The notes below the pieces were generated by a model that was not told the origin of the DNA, searched no databases, and was given only the letters and a program-made list of their open reading frames with translations. 9,762 nt of DNA, taken from assembly GCA_027310605.1 (NCBI GenBank), contig DAIDAN010000019.1:1-9762 (forward strand), in the 5' to 3' direction. Below, in pieces: positions 6,943 to 9,762 of the stretch; position 1 is the first letter of the stretch, and each line of letters begins with the position of its first letter. Both the position numbers and the translations under genes were made by a program. This stretch comes from Candidatus Aenigmatarchaeota archaeon. GTDB lineage: Archaea; Aenigmatarchaeota; Aenigmatarchaeia; Aenigmatarchaeales; DAIDAN01.

Positions 6943-7254
6943 TTATGTTAATGTTCTTGCAATTGTCTTGAGCTTGCTGGATTCTATAATGTAGGTTTCT
7001 CCTATTGCGGGGCAATTAGGGTCTCCACAATCATGTTCATGGCTTTTGATATCTTTTCCCGTCGAACTTTTACTAATCAATTTCTCCAATTGAGTATTGA
7101 AATAAGATACTTGCCCAAATTTTATTGTACCCCATTCAGGCATATTCCCTATCAAGAAACTTATTTTAACGTTTGAATATTCTAGCAAAGCTTCAATATC
7201 AGTTTTTGTAACAATATAACCATTCAGTTCTTTTTCTTCTATCCTGTCACTCAT
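6943..7254 (-). CDS. Small unknown protein with H-x-H-x-C-x4-C cluster
   Basis: A 103-residue protein that I do not recognise. It starts MSDRIEEKEL and has no membrane segment or signal peptide. Around residues 70-82 the sequence SHEHDCGDPNCP puts H72, H74, C76 and C81 in a short H-x-H-x-C-x4-C arrangement that could bind one zinc or other metal ion. The first 60 residues look like mixed helix and strand with a charged N-terminus. The start is set at ATG 7254 because GGGTGAG lies 3-4 bases upstream; a TTG at 7278 would add eight residues ahead of that site and is unlikely. It lies 71 bases after the polyprenyl synthase and 21 before mevalonate kinase, so it is probably cotranscribed with the pathway. 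It may be a regulator or a small metal protein. It marks the start of the AT-rich part of the cluster. Confidence 0.75.
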   Translation of the reverse strand: MSDRIEEKELNGYIVTKTDIEALLEYSNVKISFLIGNMPEWGTIKFGQVSYFNTQLEKLISKSSTGKDIKSHEHDCGDPNCPAIGETYIIESSKLKTIARTLT

Positions 7255-7257
7255 CTT

Positions 7258-7264
7258 CTCACCC
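7258..7264 (-). promoter_or_regulatory. Shine-Dalgarno GGGTGAG for the small protein
   Basis: GGGTGAG on the minus strand, 3 bases from ATG 7254. It decides the start against the upstream TTG at 7278. Confidence 0.7.
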
Positions 7265-7285
7265 AGATATTTATTCAAAACTAAG

Positions 7286-7301
7286 CTTTTTATCCTTTTC
7301 C
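7286..7301 (-). promoter_or_regulatory. possible internal promoter before the small protein
   Basis: On the minus strand GGAAAAGG (BRE-like) runs into ATAAAAAG (TATA-like), centred about 35 bases before ATG 7254. This would place transcription start near 7264, with a very short leader. It coincides with the composition change between the synthase gene and the AT-rich genes, so the mevalonate genes may be transcribed separately from the synthase. A 5-bp stem (7307-7311 with 7318-7322, loop of 6) lies just after the synthase stop without a T tract behind it. Confidence 0.35.
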
Positions 7302-7325
7302 GGCGATTCGGCAGGTACCGAACTT

Positions 7326-8408
7326 TCAGAAATCCCTCTCCACCAAGAAGTCCGCGAATGCGCGCAGCTTCTCCTTCGCCTCGCCCGGCTTCAAAAGCTT
7401 GTCAACCTCCTGCCAGACATCCCTTATCATCTTGCGCTCGAAGTCTATTGCATATTTAACGGAGCCGTATTTCCTTATTATTCCGATGGCTTCCGTTTTC
7501 AGCGCGCGCTCTTTCGTGTGCATGTTCAGGATTTCGACAAGCCTTTTCCTGTCCTTCGCATCAGCCTTCTGCAAGGTATGAATCACCATCAGCGTGCGCT
7601 TCCCCTCGGAAATGTCGGAGCCGATTTGCTCGTCAGTGAAATTATTTTTGCCGCTCGTCGCTGTCAGGTTCAAAACATCGTCCTGAATCTGGAACGCCAC
7701 GCCTATGGATTCCGCGAACTTGCCAAGCGTCTCAATCGTGTTCCTGTCAGCGCCCGCGAGCACAGCCGCAATTTTCGCGCTCATCCTCGCAAGCGTCCCG
7801 GTCTTGTATGCGCACATCTGCAGGTATTGCTTTTCAGAAATATTGTCCGCGTTCGCGATTCCCTTGTGCCATGCGATATCCATCGCCTGTCCCATCCCCA
7901 GATTGAGCAGCTCCTGCGCGTAAATCTCATAAATGCTTACGAGTGTGTCAGCATCAAACTTGCCCCTGTTCTTGAAAAGCGGGAGCAAGGGAAGGTAATA
8001 CATCTCGTGCCCCGCGTTTATCGCGACATCAACGCCGAATATCCTGTATGTGCATGGCTTTCCCCTTCTTTCCTCGGAGCTGTCCTCTATGTCATCGTGC
8101 ATCAAAGTCCCGTTGTGAATAACTTCCGGTATCACGACAAAATCCAAAAACTTTTTCGGGTCTCCGCCCAAGGCTTCAGCCACCAACAGAAATAGGACGG
8201 GCCTCCATCTCTTTCCGCCGCGGTCGAGGAACTCCCATATCGGTTCTGCCACAGCCCTGTTCGGCGCCTCGATGTTGTACTCGTAGCGCGGCTTCCCGCA
8301 GACGAACTCGATATTTTCCTTCGTGAATTTCCGCGGTATGTATTTTTCTATGACCTTGTCAATCATTCCGCCCTGCTCCTTCAGGAATTTCTCGATGTCA
8401 ATCGGCAA
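7326..8408 (-). CDS. Polyprenyl diphosphate synthase (IspA/IdsA type, trans)
   Basis: Condenses IPP with allylic diphosphates to make linear prenyl diphosphates, probably for archaeal lipids. Numbered from the TTG start (360 residues), it shows GGKRWRP (64-70), the first Asp-rich motif DDIED (105-109), SSEERRGKP after it, KTGTLA, and the second Asp-rich motif QDDVLN (242-247), where the last Asp is Asn. The same change occurs in active eukaryotic GGPP synthases. The residues 5 and 4 places before the first motif are Gly and Thr rather than a bulky aromatic, so the usual chain-length floor is missing. The start is taken as TTG 8408 because a perfect GAGGTGAT lies 4 bases upstream; the ATG at 8426 places that site inside codons 3-5. 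The gene is GC-rich (counted lines 53-65%). It heads the minus-strand run and is divergent from the KaiC-like gene. The family is firm; product length is unknown. Confidence 0.93.
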   Translation of the reverse strand: MPIDIEKFLKEQGGMIDKVIEKYIPRKFTKENIEFVCGKPRYEYNIEAPNRAVAEPIWEFLDRGGKRWRPVLFLLVAEALGGDPKKFLDFVVIPEVIHNGTLMHDDIEDSSEERRGKPCTYRIFGVDVAINAGHEMYYLPLLPLFKNRGKFDADTLVSIYEIYAQELLNLGMGQAMDIAWHKGIANADNISEKQYLQMCAYKTGTLARMSAKIAAVLAGADRNTIETLGKFAESIGVAFQIQDDVLNLTATSGKNNFTDEQIGSDISEGKRTLMVIHTLQKADAKDRKRLVEILNMHTKERALKTEAIGIIRKYGSVKYAIDFERKMIRDVWQEVDKLLKPGEAKEKLRAFADFLVERDF

Positions 8409-8412
8409 AAGA

Positions 8413-8420
8413 ATCACCTC
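8413..8420 (-). promoter_or_regulatory. Shine-Dalgarno GAGGTGAT pointing to a TTG start
   Basis: GAGGTGAT is an exact match to the archaeal anti-Shine-Dalgarno core. It lies 4 bases before TTG 8408 and downstream of the ATG at 8426, so the synthase most likely begins at TTG with MPIDIEKF. Confidence 0.7.
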
Positions 8421-8462
8421 TGTCATTATGGAATGAAAGTCATTACAAATTGCAGGAACTCC

Positions 8463-8539
8463 TTTCGATACGAATCAACAACAGGAACGCTTTTACAGCA
8501 ATCGAATCAGCGTATCTGCAAATTCAATCCGTATCGAAA
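8463..8539 (-). promoter_or_regulatory. 13-bp inverted repeat in the probable leader of the synthase operon
   Basis: TTTCGATACGAAT at 8463-8475 and ATCCGTATCGAAA at 8527-8539 are inverted copies with one mismatch. In RNA read from the minus strand the mismatch becomes a G-U pair, giving an unbroken 13-bp helix; in plus-strand RNA it would be a C-A mismatch. The 51-base loop contains a second possible stem (ACGCT with AGCGT). The element sits 54 bases before the TTG start of the prenyl synthase. It may be a leader RNA structure or a DNA operator; its function is unknown. Confidence 0.45.
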
Positions 8540-8567
8540 TCAATTCATAACGATTTTTATCCGCAAA

Positions 8568-8577
8568 GTATTTAAGC
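8568..8577 (-). promoter_or_regulatory. possible TATA box of the synthase operon
   Basis: GCTTAAATAC on the minus strand resembles an archaeal TATA box. A start about 26 bases downstream would fall near 8546, just ahead of the inverted repeat, giving a leader of about 140 bases. GGATAAAAATC at 8551-8561 is a second candidate. Both are inferred from sequence only. Confidence 0.35.
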
Positions 8578-8593
8578 ATGACTGCGGCGGATG

Positions 8594-8632
8594 GCGATTC
8601 CATTGCGATTGAATTCAAAATTCATTGCGATT
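8594..8632. repeat. phased GCGATT repeats around a small palindrome
   Basis: GCGATT occurs at 8594, 8605 and 8627, with spacings of 11 and 22 bases, one and two helical turns. The last two belong to a 10-base direct repeat CATTGCGATT (8601-8610 and 8623-8632). Between them lies a perfect inverted repeat GAATT-CAA-AATTC (8611-8623). All copies face the same side of the helix, as expected for a regulator binding site in the divergent promoter region. No binding protein can be named. Confidence 0.5.
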
Positions 8633-8694
8633 TTTGCGCGCTAAACGCTTGCGGTTTTATCGGCGTTTCTTATTGCAACTCAAATCATAATTCT

Positions 8695-8710
8695 GAAAAG
8701 GATTTATATT
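8695..8710 (+). promoter_or_regulatory. BRE/TATA promoter of the KaiC-like gene
   Basis: GAAAAGGA followed directly by TTTATATT is a good archaeal BRE plus TATA box. Transcription would start near 8733, leaving a leader of about 30 bases before ATG 8764. A second TATA-like run, TATATAAAAT at 8729-8738, would give a nearly leaderless message. Only a weak ribosome binding site (GTTGATG) precedes the ATG. Confidence 0.6.
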
Positions 8711-8763
8711 AAGCTAACAAACTTATTCTATATAAAATATCTTCTTGTTAAAGTTGATGCGAT

Positions 8764-9453
8764 ATGAAAAAAGACGGAATATCAGCGCAGCTTCCGAGGA
8801 CGCCGACGGGAGTCCCGGGACTCGACAGCCTGATACAGGGCGGGCTGCTGAAGGGGACATCAACGCTCGTCACCGGCGGCGCCGGCACGGGCAAGACGAT
8901 TTTCTGCTGCCAGTTCATCTGGGAGGGGCTGATGCGCGGGGAGACCTGCCTTTTCATAAGCTTCGAGGAGCCGCCAGAGGACATAATCGCGGATGCGAAA
9001 AACTTCGGCTGGGATTTCGAGGGCTTCATCGGAAAGAAAAAGCTTTTCCTGGAATACCATGACCCGTTCCAGGTCACGAACATCACCTCGCTTCTCGTTG
9101 AGCGGATAAAAGAGCGCAAGATTGAGCGCGTGGCTATCGATTCCACATCCATCCTCGGCTTGTATTTCAAGGACGCGTTCGAGGTAAGAAAACAATTATA
9201 CAAGCTTTTGATGGCGCTGAAAGGCACGGGCGTGACAACCGTCATAACAGCGGAAATTCCGGAGGACAGCAAGAAGCTGTCGCGCTTCGGCGTGGAGGAG
9301 TTCGTGGCGGACGGAGTCATCGTGCTGCACTACATCGGAGTCGGGGAGGACAGCTTCAACTCCATCCAGGTAAGGAAGATGCGCCGCACAAGCCATGACA
9401 AGAACATTTTCTCGCTCGCGTTCACGGACAGGGGGTTGGTGGTGAAGAAGTAA
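8764..9453 (+). CDS. Single-domain KaiC-like (RAD55 family) RecA-fold ATPase
   Basis: A 229-residue cytosolic ATPase of the KaiC/RAD55 group. It opens with TGVPGLDSLIQGG (15-27), the typical KaiC entry. Walker A is GGAGTGKT (38-45). FISFEEPPEDI (64-74) carries the paired catalytic glutamates E68 and E69. Walker B is VAIDST (123-128, D126). The C-terminal IQVRKMRRTSHDKNIF (201-216) corresponds to the KaiC strand that reaches into the neighbouring subunit's nucleotide site, so a ring oligomer is plausible. One RecA domain is present, against two in cyanobacterial KaiC; clock function is not implied. Such proteins are common in archaea and are usually linked to signalling or regulation, with few defined roles. 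It is GC-rich (a counted line is 65%), stands alone on its strand, has its own BRE/TATA promoter and converges on the V4R gene. Family certain, role unknown. Confidence 0.92.
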   Translation: MKKDGISAQLPRTPTGVPGLDSLIQGGLLKGTSTLVTGGAGTGKTIFCCQFIWEGLMRGETCLFISFEEPPEDIIADAKNFGWDFEGFIGKKKLFLEYHDPFQVTNITSLLVERIKERKIERVAIDSTSILGLYFKDAFEVRKQLYKLLMALKGTGVTTVITAEIPEDSKKLSRFGVEEFVADGVIVLHYIGVGEDSFNSIQVRKMRRTSHDKNIFSLAFTDRGLVVKK

Positions 9454-9487
9454 TCGATATGGATTGCATTCAATATCCTGAACTGCC

Positions 9488-9500
9488 TTTTCATTTCTTT
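9488..9500 (+). terminator. T-rich tract after the KaiC-like gene
   Basis: TTTTCATTTCTTT begins 35 bases after the stop and is a plausible archaeal T-tract terminator. The rest of the 9454-9582 convergent gap shows no gene. It contains TGATTCGTAT (9532-9541), the reverse complement of ATACGAATCA at 8468-8477. Confidence 0.4.
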
Positions 9501-9582
9501 AAGGCGTAATAATATCAGCGCAACTATAAACTGATTCGTATTGTTGGTTTCCTGTTTAATTGATTCTGTAATACATAAGATG

Positions 9583-9762
9583 TTATAACTGCGCTTTGCA
9601 GAATGATTTATATTTCCTCGTCAGGATTTTTTCATTACCAACAACAAATTCGCAATATTTATCGCCTTTGGACAGGCAACTGGTTTCTATACACTCCACC
9701 TTCCTGCCAAAGATTATGGAATGCAAGCCGGCTGTCAATCCGCGAATTACATGGCATGAAGG
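9583..9762 (-). CDS. V4R-domain protein, C-terminal fragment (rest outside window)
   Basis: The minus strand is open from the window edge (codon at 9760-9762) to a TAA at 9583-9585, coding 59 residues with no start inside. The residues GLTAGLHSIIFGRKVECIET (8-27) followed by SCLSKGDKYCEFVV (28-41) match the end of the V4R (4-vinyl reductase) domain. That domain has a GxxxGxxxxxxG helix, then strands with conserved Cys and the pattern C-x-x-x-G-D-x-x-C-x-F. The cysteines here are C24, C29 and C37. In archaea V4R proteins are predicted small-molecule or hydrocarbon-binding sensors, sometimes fused to regulatory domains; the N-terminal partner here cannot be seen. A short tail of about 18 residues follows the domain. 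The gene is convergent with the KaiC-like ATPase, so a shared role is possible but not shown. Confidence rests on the motif match alone. Confidence 0.8.
   Translation of the reverse strand, partial: PSCHVIRGLTAGLHSIIFGRKVECIETSCLSKGDKYCEFVVGNEKILTRKYKSFCKAQL

Larger units (their letters stand above)
8409..8763. other. divergent intergenic region
   Basis: This 355-base gap separates the divergently transcribed prenyl synthase and KaiC-like genes. It holds the elements listed individually: synthase leader and TATA candidates on the minus strand, phased repeats in the middle, and the KaiC promoter on the plus side. I see no convincing protein-coding frame or tRNA here. The short word CGAATCA recurs (8471-8477, 8503-8509). 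Confidence 0.7.

Noticed and set aside
2614..7278. AT-rich block as a mobile element or genomic island with defined ends
   Set aside because: I see no transposase, integrase, tRNA gene, terminal inverted repeats or flanking direct repeats; only the composition differs.
7307..7322. hairpin after the prenyl synthase stop as an intrinsic terminator
   Set aside because: The stem is 5 bp and is followed by TCGCCGG, not a T tract, so it is insufficient for a terminator call.
7518..8195. 225-codon open frame on the plus strand opposite the prenyl synthase
   Set aside because: It is antisense to a gene with all family motifs, has no recognisable domain, and is explained by the GC-rich codon use of the real gene leaving few stops opposite.
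8427..8763. CRISPR array or replication origin in the repeat-bearing gap
   Set aside because: Repeats are only 6-13 bases, few and without uniform spacers. There is no origin-box pair and no adjacent Cdc6/Orc1 gene.
8744..9062. 105-codon plus-strand frame overlapping the start of the KaiC-like gene
   Set aside because: It is out of frame with the ATPase, is rich in Arg/Gly/Ala from GC-rich codons, and has no family features.
8748..9320. 190-codon open frame on the minus strand opposite the KaiC-like gene
   Set aside because: It lies wholly against a clear RecA-fold ATPase, is Ser/Pro-rich in the way antisense frames are, and shows no motif.

Overview
This window looks archaeal. It carries a Hel308-type helicase, a single-domain KaiC-like ATPase, a V4R-domain protein, archaeal BRE/TATA-like promoter words and Shine-Dalgarno sequences of the GGTGA type. 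The lineage cannot be fixed from the sequence alone. A euryarchaeal or DPANN-type archaeon would fit, but that is inference.

Layout: (1) Bases 1-1976, plus strand: Hel308, cut off at its 5' end just after the Walker A motif. (2) Bases 2091-8408, minus strand: a long run of eight closely spaced genes. In transcription order these are a polyprenyl diphosphate synthase (8408-7326), a small unknown protein with a His/Cys cluster (7254-6943), mevalonate kinase (6921-5905), a HAD-family hydrolase (5905-5129), diphosphomevalonate decarboxylase (5118-4135), a GNAT acetyltransferase (4104-3604), a phosphomevalonate kinase-type GHMP kinase (3576-2614) and a type I IPP isomerase (2609-2091). (3) A 355-base divergent intergenic region (8409-8763) with promoters, an inverted repeat in the probable leader of the synthase gene, and phased short repeats. 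(4) Bases 8764-9453, plus strand: the KaiC-like ATPase. (5) Bases 9583-9762, minus strand: the C-terminal 59 residues of a V4R-domain protein that runs off the window.

The minus-strand cluster encodes every step from mevalonate to linear prenyl diphosphates: mevalonate, 5-phosphomevalonate, 5-diphosphomevalonate, IPP, DMAPP, then chain elongation. This is the classical lower mevalonate route of eukaryotes and some bacteria, not the isopentenyl-phosphate-kinase variant found in most archaea. HMG-CoA reductase and isopentenyl phosphate kinase are not in the window.

The middle of the cluster (about 2614-7254) is clearly AT-rich, while the flanking idi, polyprenyl synthase, helicase and KaiC genes are near or above 50% GC. 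This suggests that a block of pathway genes with three unexplained companions was assembled into, or acquired by, a higher-GC genome. The main points for a second look are this composition break, the three companion genes, the leader inverted repeat and the unlisted V4R gene.
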